Shown: positions 1 to 19,203 of the stretch, piece by piece | Numbering within the stretch: the stretch's first letter is position 1 | Layout of the letters: each line of letters opens with the position of its first letter | NCBI GenBank assembly: GCA_003342895.1 | Contig: PTFA01000032.1 | Location: 6,664,552-6,728,551 of the forward strand | Reading direction: 5' to 3' | Length of the DNA: 64,000 bases | Origin: Casuarius casuarius | Taxonomy: Eukaryota > Chordata > Aves > Casuariiformes > Casuariidae | Made by a program: the position numbers and the translations under genes | The notes under the pieces: generated by a model | Database searches by the model: none | The model's input: the letters and a program-made list of their open reading frames with translations, nothing else | Told to the model about the DNA's origin: nothing

Positions 1-884
1 ACTTTAACAATTTCTTTTTCTTTTCTTAAATAAATAGCAAAGTGTCACCAAAATGAATGGAATGCCTGCACCATTGAGTCTATAGAAATTTCCATACTAA
101 GATGAATATACAGTCATATTCTGTAATATTGCATAAAAAAGATACTTTGGATGAAAGAACGTGGTTGCTGGTGCATCTCCCATGACGGAAGCATCAACCT
201 GTGAACAGTTTGTGCAGCAGCACCATTACGTGGCACATTTGTAAAATCCCACTGAAAGCAAGCAAGCAGGTGCCTAGCTGATCTCAGTGAGACTTGGCAA
301 AATCACAGCTCGCAGGGTAACTACACAGAACTTACCGCCTACTAATGAGAATAACGCAGCTGGTGGTGCAACACGAGGGGCTGACAGTCCTACTTTCTGG
401 AGAGAAGAACATTTGTTTTAAACACAGGAAATTAACAACATGAAAAAACAAACAGGCTGACTAACACTCATCAGGGCAAAGTATTTGAGAGCTAAAGCTG
501 CCAACTCCTTCCTGAAGAAGGAGTGATGCAACTATTAATGGTTACATGTTCATTTACAGGACCAGGCATCATTTTTTTGACTGGTTTCTCTGGGCCGAGC
601 TGGCTCTACTTTTAAGTTTGACCAACAGTCTCTCCTTAAACTGGGGCAGAGCTTAAAAGAACAGCACTGGAGGAAAATCAGCAACATAAGGCGCACCAGA
701 CAGCTCCTGCAACGCAAACCCACAACAGCGTCTGCTAACTCTAACTCGCTCCGCCGTGCCTTGGCGTCGCAGCATCCCACTGCTGGTGGGATCACTCACT
801 GCTCTGCATCCGCTCGCAGCACGTGGGGTGCGCCACTCGACGGCACCCCACCTCCCTGCTTTTGGTGGTTTAAATCAGACCCTC
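1..884. other. 3' flank of KCTD1, no gene seen
   Basis: No exon-like open frame or RNA gene is recognisable. Positions 710-860 are somewhat richer in GC (several CpG) than the rest but too short for a CpG island. The segment may include alternative, more distal 3' UTR sequence of KCTD1. No further AATAAA on the minus strand was found here. Confidence 0.5.
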
Positions 885-900
885 GTTATTTTAAACAGAG

Positions 901-906
901 TTTATT
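901..906 (-). promoter_or_regulatory. KCTD1: Poly(A) signal AATAAA of KCTD1
   Basis: The plus strand reads TTTATT, giving a canonical AATAAA on the transcript strand about 860 bases after the stop codon. It is preceded by an A/U-rich stretch and followed within 30 bases by a GAGGGTCTGATTT segment that could act as the G/U-rich downstream element. It is preferred over the AATAAA at 1579-1574 because of its context, but both could be used. Confidence 0.6.
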
Positions 907-1420
907 GTATTTAATACATTATAAAATTTGAAAAATTGTAGGAAAGCAGCAGATTCAAACCAGAGCATCTCTACCAAATATTAATTATTCTGGCCCCCTT
1001 TGGAAAAAAAAAACACAAAACAAAAAACAACAACAAAAACTCATTCAAAAGAAAAGTTAACCTTTCACATCTGTGAGGGCAGACAAAAAGTGTGCGACTT
1101 CTGTACAAACTACATTTAAAATTTCAGTCGACTAGCTTTCCAATGCAATGGATGGTCGTCTCCTGAACGCCTGCCCATCCACCTCTAAAAAAGACAGACA
1201 TAAACCTCCATATGCAAATAAAGTTGAATCAAGGTGTACACACTAAAAAGTGGATGGCTGTTTGGCAATGGAAAATGTGTAAGAGTAGTCTATGTATCCC
1301 CCAATGGTAATGGCTTGTATACCGTTAAGTGGGCCTGAGTAAGGCCTAGGACACTTAATGGCCATCACAGCACCGACCTTATCTACCACTTTTTTTTGTT
1401 GCATTTCCTACCTTTTGACA

Positions 1421-1477
1421 TATACATACGTATATATATGTACATACATACATATACATACATATTATATATATATG
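1421..1477. repeat. TA / CATA simple repeat in the 3' UTR
   Basis: An interrupted run of TATATA and CATACATA units. On the transcript strand it contains UGUACAUA and UGUAUAUG words, the former matching UGUANAUA, the Pumilio binding consensus. Confidence 0.85.
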
Positions 1478-1573
1478 TTTTCTTTTACACCTTGAGGTTA
1501 TTATTATTACTACTATTCCAAATGTTCCCATATGAATTCAGGTGTGGTCTCTATATTTGATATAAATGTGTCT

Positions 1574-1579
1574 TTTATT
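1574..1579 (-). promoter_or_regulatory. KCTD1: Possible proximal poly(A) signal AATAAA
   Basis: A second canonical hexamer on the transcript strand lies about 190 bases after the stop. It sits between the A-rich tract (1682-1630) and the TA repeat. Use would give a very short 3' UTR lacking the repeat and Pumilio-like element. There is no direct evidence that it is used. Confidence 0.3.
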
Positions 1580-1629
1580 CAATTTTAGGTTCCAGGACTT
1601 GTTTGGAGTCCAAACTGCACATGAAATGT

Positions 1630-1682
1630 CCCCCTTTTTTCTTTTTTTTCCTTTCTTTCCTTTTTTTTTTTTTTTTTTTTTC
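1630..1682. repeat. Pyrimidine tract (A-rich in the KCTD1 mRNA)
   Basis: C5, T runs and an uninterrupted T run of over 20 on the plus strand, which is an A-rich tract in the transcript starting about 85 bases after the stop. Confidence 0.9.
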
Positions 1683-1766
1683 TATATGCAGGATATTACC
1701 GTCCATTAAGAAACAAATCAAATATTCAAAAACTAAAAACCACTTTTATAAAGAAACATGTCCATT

Positions 1767-1925
1767 TTAGTCCAGAGGCTCTTGCTTTATTCGAATGACG
1801 GAGGGTGCACGAGATGTCCTTCTGAGTTCTCGTCTCAGTACGTATTCACTGAATTGGGAAGAGTCCACCCCACCTCCACATGAGCCAACAATCTCAAACC
1901 CTCTTTGCTGTAACCTCTCAAGTAC
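1767..1925 (-). CDS. KCTD1: KCTD1 last coding exon (residues 206-257 and stop)
   Basis: The acceptor TTTTTGCAG is followed by 52 codons from [14 protein letters not shown] to IKQEPLD and a TAA stop at 1769-1767. The [23 protein letters not shown] block closes the C-terminal domain. The basic tail then leads to the terminal IKQEPLD, which fits the sumoylation consensus (hydrophobic-Lys-x-Glu). The same tail motif is known to be the SUMO site in the paralogue KCTD15. Differences from remembered human sequence are Pro243Ser and Val245Ala in the flexible tail. The coding part runs directly into the 3' UTR with no further intron. No frameshift or internal stop is present, so the gene is intact over all the coding sequence visible. 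Confidence 0.97.
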   Translation of the reverse strand, partial: VLERLQQRGFEIVGSCGGGVDSSQFSEYVLRRELRRTSRAPSVIRIKQEPLD

Positions 1926-8414
<6,489 letters not shown>

Positions 8415-11159
8415 TCAGCAGCGCCTCGTGCCCTCACTGTAACCAAGCAGGAGCATCATGCTGCAAAAGGCTGGAAGCCAGATGCACGCTGCAAAACTCA
8501 CACATTTAGTAAAACCCACCCATGCAAAGAGTCCCAAAGACTTCACTGACGTAGTTCCTTGGCTCCAGTGCATAAGGAAAGGGCTACTTTCAAACCACCT
8601 ATTTATATGTTTCATAGCACAGCCTCAGAAACTTTTTGGTAGCCCAGCTCAGGGACAACTCAGCTGGGGAGAAGCTTCCCACGCTAGCTTTGCTGCCCAA
8701 ATCCCCGTCTTGGAAGATGACACCCTAAGGCCACAGTTTGGGACACTTCTCAATGGCCTTCAGCTAACCCCAACTCTCCTCTGCAGCAACCACTCAGTTG
8801 CATCTGTTCTGCTTTCTTGGGGACTGCATGCTGAACCTGATTTTGTTTGAATCTCTGGGGAAACAAAAAAGGTTATTTTGAACCCAGATTGGTTTTTTGA
8901 TGCACTTTACTGCAACCAACACTTGTATAAGCACAAATGAGGGGGCAGCACATTGTGGGAATAAGTAACTGGAGATGCAAAGGTTATAACATTTCAATGT
9001 GATGTAGCGATTTCACAGGAAGAAGTAACTGTGGTAGGTATCAATTAGCATGCTCTAAAAATAGGAAAAATGTTTCCACTTTTATAGAGACCATCCGCCA
9101 ACCACCAGAACCATGCTGTCACACAGAGAGTCTTCATTTGCTAAAAATTCCTGCAACATCAACTGTTGTTAGATAAACACAAGTTTTCTATAATTGTTTC
9201 TCACAAAACCTGATTTAATTAGAGCGGTAGGAAGAGCTGGAAATCCCAAACAAAATCCCTGACATAGCACATGAAATATATGTTGTGTTTTTTTGCACTG
9301 AGGTGTTTGCAGAACACTCCTGAGTCACTGGAAATTTCTCAATGAAATCATCAGGAGTGATTGGTATGTTTGATTTTGTGCATGTGTTCATATGCCCATA
9401 CGTGCATGTGGAAGTATTTCCTGATTCTTTCCAACGTCCTGCCTCCAAAAAACTGCAAACAAAACTGTCTCAAAATTAGTTCATGTCTGAGACTTCACAT
9501 GGACATTTTGCATGAAATATTACTGACATTTTTGGACATGATTTTAGAGCCTTGTCACAACCTGTTACATTCTGCAGATTGTGTTTTCGTTATTTTAATG
9601 AAAATGGTCATTCATATGTAGCTTTTGTGCTAATCTAACCAGTCTGATTTGAAAAGCAGCATAATAAAATCTATGCAGTATTCTGAAGAATACAGAAAAA
9701 TCTTGCTGTACATCGCAGGGACCTAATGATGCAGAGGCCTTTATTCCATGATCACACTCAGTTTGTGGGCTACAGCTGAGCAAAAGCCACTTTGCACCCA
9801 CAGCCATACAGCCTCGCTTTAGAAACCATGCCGCAAACCCAGACGGACTTCGAGGAGACATCTATGCTCATAGCAGGTATCCCAACAGTATACTCTACAA
9901 AAAATTTTGACTGGAATACCAATCTCATCTATTCTTTCTGACCAGCTGGGAGAAATGAAGACTGGGAAAGAAACAAAAGGCCATTAATCTCAGCTGGCCA
10001 TTTAAAATTCTGTAGGAAACACCTGAACCTATTTAATTTGCATGAAATCTGCAACATATAAGGAATTAAATATGTTTTGCTGAATGATCAGGTAGAAAAT
10101 ACTTTTCTCAAGGCTATTGCTTAGAACAATTCAAGCTTTCTTCCATGGGTATTTGTTACTGTCTGCCCTGCTGCTCAAAATTTAAGCTGTGACAGAGCAT
10201 ATAGTATAGGTACCTACTCACTAAGTGGATGAGCAACATTTATAGCCAATATGGTAACACTCAGTATTTAGATTTAATTTTCCCCTATACCCAAGCATCT
10301 AGTCTTGGAATATATAATGGAATCCATGCACATAAAAATATATATTTAGCTAAGTAAGCCATTACTGAAATGTATAATCGTAATTCGTTTCTGCAGCATT
10401 TTCCTACTTCCAAATTACTATTATAATTACATATTTTAAACCTCTAGGCTTTTTGTTTTCATTTTATTAATTGTTTAGGAGAACAACAAGATAGTATGAG
10501 TGGATGGAGTCTTCTGACAAAATCAGAATACTGACAACAGTGCACAAACATTATGAACGCAACCTGGGACCTGCGAGTCATTTGATCTCGTTTGAAAGAG
10601 TTAACAGAAAGAGCTACCGCAGCACACCGTTTCTTGCAGCAACAAAATCACACCCTGGAATTGCAAATTCCCTTTCCATTCCCCTCCTGACAGTCGCTTT
10701 ACAATATGCAACTACACTTTTAAAGGTTAAAAGAGCTTTGGAAGAGCAGACCCCACACAGAGATAATACTGCAAATAAAACTAAAGCTTGTTTCCTTTTT
10801 AGATGAAAAACTGCAGATTCTAGTTCTCACGAGGCCTCGAGGGAAAGACTTGTGATAATACGGGGACCGAAACCCAGTGACGTGGTCCTGCCCTGAAGCA
10901 GCATTCGCTACACCTGCCACCAGAGCAGAACGGGCTACGCCAGCACCGGGGGAAGATCTTGGCCCTGCATCCTCCCTCTGCACGCGAGGTTTCCTGGAAG
11001 CACAGCGGCAAACTCTGCCGCGTCTCACCCTCCAAGTTTTGAATACAATAATGTTTGAATAACCATTCCCTCCTGCACCCAGAACTCCGCTTTTCTTTCT
11101 GCTTGGTCTCATGCCGAAATTATAAATGCCTAAGTGACATCAATCTGCTGGCACGAAAC

Positions 11160-11520
11160 AGGACTGTGAAGTCATGTTTATTGTAATTGCACTTCCCAAG
11201 AAAGCCTGAAAGATGTTTTCTCCTATCTCCTTCTTGACAACTTTGGCTGATGATTGACAACGATAATTTTTTTTTTTAATGACAAATACATAACAGTTGA
11301 ATGGATTTCCAAGCAGGAAAGCGCTTTGAAGGCAGCTTGCAAAATAAGCTGATAATCATATGCAGAATTAGCCAAATATCAAGGGTAAAGGATAAAAAGC
11401 TGTAGTCCATTTAGAAGAAAATGTACTTCTGAAATATTTAATTAAAGCTAACAGGCTGGAATTTTCTGTATATATGGAAAATTAATGTCCCATGGGTTGA
11501 AAGTGCGACCTCCAATGGGT
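11160..11520. promoter_or_regulatory. PBX/homeodomain-rich stretch, candidate intronic enhancer
   Basis: TGATTGACA at 11251-11259 matches the PBX-PREP/MEIS type site, and TTTAATTAAA at 11437-11446 is a homeodomain palindrome. The surrounding 360 bases are free of simple repeats apart from one T run. The candidate status is inference. Confidence 0.2.
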
Positions 11521-12660
11521 AATAATTAATGTCTATGGCTTTAAGTATCATATTCCACTGTCAGAAATCAAATGCTTCAAGGGTTGAAAATACAACCACT
11601 GTAAAACCTCTGCTTCCATCAGAGAATTTGCTTTTATTTCGAGGACGTAAAACAGATGCAACCTCAAACTTGGTTTTAGTGGGGAGAAAACAACAGGTCA
11701 TGGAAAAGATTAATGTTTTATTTCTGTAAAACACTATAAGGACATTTTTCCCCACAGATCAGTGCTCACATAGCAGCATTTCCAGAATTAAAATCTAGCA
11801 TGGAAAGATGACATTGCTTATAGGATTTCTCAAATACTTCAGAAACAAGCCCTGTTTGTCAAGTATAAAAATACACTCAGTCCGCAGCAAAACTGTATAC
11901 ATGGTGTGAGTGTTTATAAACTTGCTCTCTAAAAGTATAAATGTTTATATGTATTACTAAACACACAGAGAGAAAGACTTTCCTTTAGTGTATTCTGCTT
12001 CAATTGACAATTTTGGGAAGAAACAATAATTAAGAAAAAGATGGCCAATATTATTAAAAGTAGCAAACTATCCCACAACTTCCTTAATACTAAGAAAAAT
12101 GACACAGTCCTGCAGATTATTTTAGTGGCTTTACTGGAATATAGCAAAAATTCTCCTCTTTCATAATGAAAGAGATGCAAGGAACATGGAAAAGAAGCGA
12201 GCCCTGATGTCTGCAAGCATGCAGAATATTACATTATTTTTGATCTAAGGTAGAACCTTTTTTTTCTGGGAAAATGTAGATTCCTTATTAGGGAATATAT
12301 TCAGTATATTATCATTACTGTTACCAGAGAACACTGCAAACTCAAAACTGACTGAAAAAAATTGTAATAAACCATTTTCAACAGTTCTAAGCTGTTAGCT
12401 TTCCCCTCTCTCTCCTCGTGTCTTTCCTAAAACAACAAAAAGGGAGGAAAACCGCCGGTCTGAAGCCCTTTTAATAAACTGACGGAAGATACTCTTCTCC
12501 TGCAGGTGGAATATCTGCACTGTCGTGGCAGTCAGAAGGCAAGGCGGAACCACTGCCTGGGACTTCGCTGAGGTCTGATACTCAGTGGCTGGGAAGGGAC
12601 AAACTACTCATGAAAACACATCTTTCTTCCTCAGATAATGAACTGCATGACAGCTAATTT

Positions 12661-12679
12661 AAAAAAAAAAAAAAAAAAA
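12661..12679. repeat. A19 mononucleotide run
   Basis: Nineteen A in a row within the large intron, with no recognised element upstream. Confidence 0.9.
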
Positions 12680-15187
12680 GTACTGTAGATGAAGTCTTAC
12701 TTGCTTGGCTGGAGCCACTGAGGCAAAGTTGGCAGGGGCTGGCCCTTAAAGGGTAACCAAATACAAGTTTTATTATCACATCATTATATTTATGTGGCTA
12801 ATGGAAATGCTTATTTAACACTCTGGGGTGTACAGAGACTAGGTTGGAATAGGCTTGTACTTTTTTCTCTTAGCGACTTTTTAGTCCACATTGTCCTTAT
12901 TAATTTCTGTTCATTTTCTTTTACTGAGTGCTCAAAGGCAATTTGCATAAGAGCCCATTATAAATTATCTATTAATGGTATCTATTTAATCTATTTAATG
13001 GTATACTCATCTCATGGCTATTTAATTTTACTTCCTTGTATATCTAAATTATGTAATTTCGGACTATCTCCTAGAAGCTAGTAGGTTTGGAGAGACATGC
13101 ACGCTAGGGAGAAATGCAGGTAGCTGTACTACCGAAGTGGAGAATGACCGTAAGTTTCGCTTCATCTTTTAGAGGACCACTTTTAGGAGTGACAAGCTGC
13201 TCTTCTCTCCTGAACACCTTACATCATATGGATCCAGAGTGCTTGAATACCTAGCAATTTCTGTGATAACTCTGCATAACAAAAGTTGCCTCGTAAACAT
13301 GATATAACAGAATAAATTTGCAATTTCCAGTAGCACATATATTATGCAAACCACATTTTAACCAAGTACCCTGTTGTAATCTCTTGCTCTCAGTGCTATT
13401 ATAACTTGTTCTTATCTCTTCTTCCTTACGTATAATTTAAGGTTTCACATCCATGAGTCTCAGGAATTCCTTGGCACAGACAGTTTCTACATTATTAGAG
13501 GAGACATGAATGCACTGATTAAAGAGAAGGTAACAGGCAGAAAGTATATTAAAACCTAAAATCTTATTAAACCTTTTATAGAAAAAAATATTTATATAGG
13601 ATCCAAAAAAAGACAAAGCAAGAACGTACAAGAGGAGGTATTAAAACACCAGGTTTTGAGATTTAAAAGAAAGCATTACACGGCAGTTTAGTGAACAGAT
13701 AAATCACAGATACGAAGTGGAAGTGATGTCAGAAACTTTTGTGGAAATAATTGCTAGAGATTAAAGAACTGAATCATTTACATGGAAACCATTTCAAACA
13801 CTTTAGGATTGCTATTTGAGCACAGAGGCAAAAGAAAACATAAGGGCAAACGCAGAGAGCTAATAAAACACTTAGAAGAAATTGAGATAGACAGGAAGTG
13901 GTGAGTGGTCTTAAATGAAGAGCAACCTATGCCAGGAACAGATGGGAAGGATCTGAAACAATGAGCGAGGTGGTATCATTGTGGGCTACAGCAGAGACAA
14001 CACAACGAAACACGGGATTCGCTATAACCTGCCTGACCAGAGACGGCACCAGGAGCAGAAATGAAAGCAAATCAGACATATTACAGAATGAACTAATAGT
14101 CTTTGGATCTAACCCACATGGACAAACTGACACTGACTGGAAAAGAATATATTGCACAATGCCATGTAGTCACGTTGCAGGAATGCTACTCACACTAGAG
14201 AGTGAACTACAGCTTTACATCCTGCAGATGAGGGTGAAGATGTCCTGTAAATAAATGAGAGTCAAACAAAAGAGGATATGTGGGTCACAGGAAACACTGG
14301 GATAAATTAAATAATCAACAGCAAAGGCCCCAGAAGAAAATAGCAACAGACTAAGTTCTATTTGCCTGAAAAGGAAGTTAAAAAAAAACAAAAACAAAAA
14401 CAATTGCATTTTCCCTGTTAAACAGGTGATCTAGCAACCTACGAACCTTAAACCAGAAATAATAATTTCTTTCTGAAATAAAGCTAGTACATTAAGTCCC
14501 TCTGACTTTACACAACATACTGATTCTCAGTCTCATGGTGAGCGCAGGTTGGAATAATATCCAGCAAAAGCAGCCTACAAATTGTAGACTCTGTTATATC
14601 CCTGGCATGTTCACACACATATTCCCAGAGTCAGGACTGCCATCCACCCAGACCCAACGGCACTCGTAGAAACGCTGACATTTTAGAAAGGGAGAAAATA
14701 GTTGGGATGGGATGTCAAGAGCTTGTGACTCACGGCCAGAAAACTACATGTGGGCAGAGGGAAAGCGTCTCCCACAGCCGTGCTGCTCCGGTGAGGGTGA
14801 GGCCAGGGGAAGGCTGTCCCAGAGCTGGCGACGATGGGACGTGAAGTTTTGCTTTGCCATATACCTCCTCTCTCTCCTCAGTACATCTCGCTCAGTTTCT
14901 GCTCTACCGGCAATACCGACAGATAAGAGAGACAGGCTGCAACCCAAATTTGCATCTTTTCACACAAGGCCAGGCAAGTAAGGGTTTTAAAAGCACTTTC
15001 TATACAGTGACAGCCAAGCTTCCTGAAGCTCTAGGTTGCATTTCAAGCATTACATGGGACTGAGGGACGTCTGTTCTCTGCTCTCCAGCTGTCCCCCACA
15101 CGCCACCGATGCGCTATCCTCACCCCCACAAGCCCCAGGGCTTTTGGCAAAGTAAGGCTCCTCCACCCGACAGACACCAAACCTGCT

Positions 15188-15202
15188 GGTGCCCCCTAGA
15201 CG
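15188..15202 (-). promoter_or_regulatory. CTCF-like motif, reverse orientation
   Basis: GGTGCCCCCTAGACG on the plus strand matches the reverse complement of the CTCF core at 13 of 15 positions, within a GC-richer patch of the large intron. Confidence 0.3.
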
Positions 15203-15699
15203 TTGCGTCCATCCCCGACCCTCACCAGTTCTGCTTGCCTCCAGATACCAAGCAGTCCTCAAACCTTTTTTGTTACCATACAGACCTCTCTTTCCGCCCC
15301 AAATTTTGCTGCTTTAGCTAAGGCACTACCTACAGGGCAGTAGCACACCCCTCTAGGACTCCAGAGACCCCCATCTGGCCAGCTCTCAGCCCTACCACCA
15401 CCCCACACCGAGTCGAGCAGACCCCCGCGCAGGGCAGAGGCAGCGGCAACCCTCCTCCGTCCCTTTTCTGTCAGGAGACTTTTTGCTTCAACGGTTTGCC
15501 AGGATGTTCGGCAAATGACCACTGGTATTTTACGAGTCACAACTCCATCTCTCCCTGCTACGTTCTTCAGGTTCACTCATGCACTGGATCTACCGATGAG
15601 CATACTGCAAACCTTTAAGCTCCACACCTCCAACAGTGCTTGATATCTCACAAGTCCTCAAAAACTTAAGTTTTCCAGTGCGTATCAAACCCACTTTTC

Positions 15700-16100
15700 C
15701 CCAAATCATTTAAACCAATGAAATGTTAAGTCAATTATTCATGCAAATACTTTCTCCATCTCTATTTTTTTGTAACCAAGTTTTCTTGGCAATGATAACA
15801 TTTCACAGAAAATTTAACAAATACTCTGTTTGCTTGCCAAGATAATTTTACTAAGCTCGAATCCGATTTCATTGAGGTACATTATTTATGTTTTATCTTG
15901 AGGGAAGCTGCCTATTAAGTTAGTAGCAACCATGTCCTTTTGCTTATGATACGGTTATTACCAAGTTATCAGGAGTACCTTTAAGTTATTAGGGAGCAAT
16001 GGCAAATTAAGTACTTTCCATCATAATTAGCTAATAACTTTTGAATTATATTTTAATCATGTTTAAGATGGTCAGGTTTGCTGTGAGTACAGATAATGGA
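15700..16100. promoter_or_regulatory. Homeodomain-rich AT stretch, candidate intronic enhancer
   Basis: The stretch has many TAAT words and a perfect palindrome ATTAGCTAAT at 16026-16035. NFI-type half sites TTGGCA (15786) and TGCCAA (15835) lie 44 bases apart. Such clustering is typical of conserved developmental enhancers near KCTD1-class regulators, but conservation is not testable here. Confidence 0.2.
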
Positions 16101-16406
16101 GGATAGGAGCAGAACTGGAGTGTTTATCACACAATACCAAAAGGCAGAAAGCAGCTAAACTGCTGAATACACAACATCCCAAAGGCCATGATAATCTATA
16201 TATTCAGAACACTGAACCCCTCTGCAGTCAGCAATGTGATAAAGTGTGCAACTTGTGTGTTGGGATCGCATTTAGGAAAAAAACAAAAATATTAGCTCCA
16301 ACTCACTTTCCTTCGAGGTATGTTAAAAAGGTATGTTAGTAACACCCATCTTCAAATCTCTATCGATAAACTCTGTAAACTTAGATTCCTCAAAGAGAGG
16401 ACACTT

Positions 16407-16419
16407 AAAAACAAAACAG

Positions 16420-16450
<31 letters not shown>

Positions 16451-16476
16451 AAAAAAAATTAAAAAAAAAAAAAAAA
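16407..16476. repeat. Long A-rich low-complexity tract
   Basis: About 70 bases of nearly pure A with few interruptions, including runs of 29 and 16. A lysine-coding open frame across it is an artefact. Confidence 0.9.
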
Positions 16477-19193
16477 GCTACAAGAAACATTTGACTTTCA
16501 AAAATCTGGATGTAGAAACAATCATTCTCAGAATGGGGGAAATTCTTTGATGTCTTTCCTTAGTGTATCAAATTTGCCCCCCAGCTTTCATGAACTTCAT
16601 TCAGACCATTGCTAACTCTCAGTATTTCCTTTGTACACTTAAGGACACTTGGTATCAAAATTCCACATACAGATCACTGGAAATTAGGAAACACTCTCAA
16701 AGAGTCCTCCATTAAATCCCTTAGAAAAGTATCAGCAAAATGAGTTCTGGAACCAAAAGCATTAAATATCACAGGGTTAAGAGTACTCTGTAAGAAATGC
16801 ACTATGATAACCCTAACTCTGCCGTTTTTCAGAACCAGGGAACCAGGCATCACATTTTATCTGTCTGTGGTTGTTCTGAGCCCCGGTAAATAGCAATCAT
16901 TGCAATGAAATCATAATGAACCAAACATTCCAAAATATTCACAATTCTGACTGGTCACTTAGCCAGAAATTCTATCTATTTTGTTCCATTAACTGCTGCC
17001 TCCTCTACGAGGAAGGACAACGCGTTGCCATAGACAGGACAAGACGGCACATGCCTTTCCCTGTGCAAGAGTTGCACAAACTCCCTTGCATTTCAGTCCA
17101 TAAAGGCAACAGATTTTACAACTAAACTCCGGTACCATACAGCAGATCCTATGATATCTACTCTTCAAGGGAAAAAGAGACCACTTCTATATTGAAGCTA
17201 GAGTAACAGCTTCTCACTGTCTAATGAATAAAATCCAAAGAAAGTGCTTCTAAAACCTTTAGCTCTTAACTGCAAAAAGTCTCTGTCACCACAAAACATT
17301 CTCCTCCAGAATCCAGACACGAATAAAGTATTCCCGAACCTCCTCATTCCTCTGCTCTCAATACCTGTGAAAGTCACTTGCAAAGTCTGAATCATCCTTC
17401 TTGAGCATAATTCACAAAGAGAACAACAATTTGCTACTACTAGCTTGTGCATCCAAAGCCTGTAAAACCAATTAGCAGGTTTCAACCCTGCAGCTGAACA
17501 CAGGCTCTTACTATCACATGGTAAATTTGCCAGGGAAGGTGGAAAGATGTTTAGTCTGCCTTTTTGAAGCTCCACAAGATTACACACAAGAAAAAAAAGA
17601 GTATATGTATAAAGAACATTATTAAGGTGATCAAATCAAGTGTCACAAGTTAGGAAACGTCAGCTATAAAGGTGCTTCTTCAACTTTAATTTGCAAGCCT
17701 CCCCCTGCACAAAACATTTTAGACTCAGTCTTTAATGACACAGCAGCCATCTTTTTTCCTACAGTATCCTCAATTTAGGCAGTAGATAACCTAGGGATAA
17801 GCCAGGGTAGGACAGTGTAGCAGATCCTTGTCCACAGGACCCCTGCTTCGTTTGCTGTAGGAATAAGGGACATCTAATGAACGAGGCAGGGGCTGTGGGA
17901 AGGGAATGGAGGTAAGGCACCCAGAGGCTGCCCTGGAGAAGTTTATTCCATCCACGTGTGTGCTGGAGTGCCTATGCGATGCCAGCCTGAAGTGCGCACT
18001 CCTCATTTTTTGAGCTCTTACCGTAAGACTTCGGGGCTGGTTTGCAAAAGTGCCAAGAGCTCCTGGACTGAACCGCAGAGGAACTGTGCTTCCCACAAAA
18101 AAGTGGTACACAGTGCTAAGTGCTGTGAAGTATCAGATAGCAGCTGCCTCATATCCAGCACTCAAAATTAGTCACAAGTTTCATGTCTTCTGGTCTCAAC
18201 TTCTTTCACATTACATCTCTGTCTTCAAACACAAATTGCTATGAGTGAAACACGGTCCTAGACTTAGGAATGCTGCAAAAAAGCATCTGAGAAGACTGAC
18301 AACTGTCTTCAGAGCAGGACTCGAATAGTACGCAGAAAATACAGCCCAAGGACACCCGCTGAACCGTGAGGAGAACAGGAGATGTTGAAGGGCTGTTTAT
18401 TAATTGAGCATCATATTTCTCTGTGCACTGAATGAAGGATTCCCACAGAAGGAAAACAGCAGCAGGCAATCATGCATTGGAGATGATATCACTTTGCATA
18501 TACATGAAGATGACAAACTAAGGCTGCCCTGGTAGCCCTGATCTTCTTTTCTCATAAAGCTGTCTAATTGCACTGAGAAAAGCTGCAAGGCCAATTACAC
18601 AGTATCTATGTTATTATACTTCTCTTTATTCTCTCAAACATTTGTGCTTTGCTTGACTTCTTATATCATCTGCTCCTACATTTCTCCACCTGGACTGAAA
18701 ACTGTACTTCCAGGTTAACATGCTAGATTATGAACTCTTTAAAAAAATCAATCTGGATAGCATGAGAGAATACACAACAGAGGCAAGGAAGATGTGGGCG
18801 TTATGCCCACAGAACGTAGTATTAGACACAAAAGGCTACATACACGGCTGTTGTAATGATTAACTCTAGCTTATATGCCTTACAGTTACAGCACCATGAA
18901 TTCTAGTGTGGACACACATACGCTGATATAGAGACCTGTTTATACGTGTATAATTTATTCTCACACATTTACATGTTTAATTGCTCCATGCTAGAGGTTG
19001 AAATGATTTAAGTATTTCAGTAAATAGGAAAATCACACCATTAACCAAATGAGCTAATACAAAAACTGTGCACTAATCAGTTAAGAGGACAGGAAAGTCC
19101 ACCTAAGACACCTTAAGCAGTGGCTCTGAGCAATAAATAATGCTTAATGCACAGGTTTGAAATGCCAAAGCCGTGCCTGCATATTCTGCTGGT

Positions 19194-19203
19194 GGGGGGG
19201 GGG
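19194..19203. repeat. G10 run
   Basis: Ten consecutive G on the plus strand in the intron. Confidence 0.8.

Larger units (their letters stand above)
885..1766 (-). other. KCTD1: KCTD1 3' untranslated region
   Basis: This follows the TAA stop and runs to a predicted cleavage point about 15-25 bases past the AATAAA at 906-901, giving roughly 880 bases. It contains a long purine (A-rich) tract in the transcript, read from 1682 to 1630. It also has a TA/CATA simple repeat at 1477-1421 with a UGUACAUA element that matches the Pumilio consensus, and a second A/C tract near 1002-1052 on the plus strand. An earlier AATAAA at 1579-1574 could produce a shorter UTR of about 200 bases. The 3' end position is inferred from signals only. 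Confidence 0.7.

Noticed and set aside
16320..16550. Lysine-rich frame on the plus strand
   Set aside because: Produced by the A tract at 16407-16476.
17198..17587. 129-codon minus-strand frame with a cysteine-rich look
   Set aside because: Cysteine spacing fits no zinc-finger or other motif; isolated in the intron.
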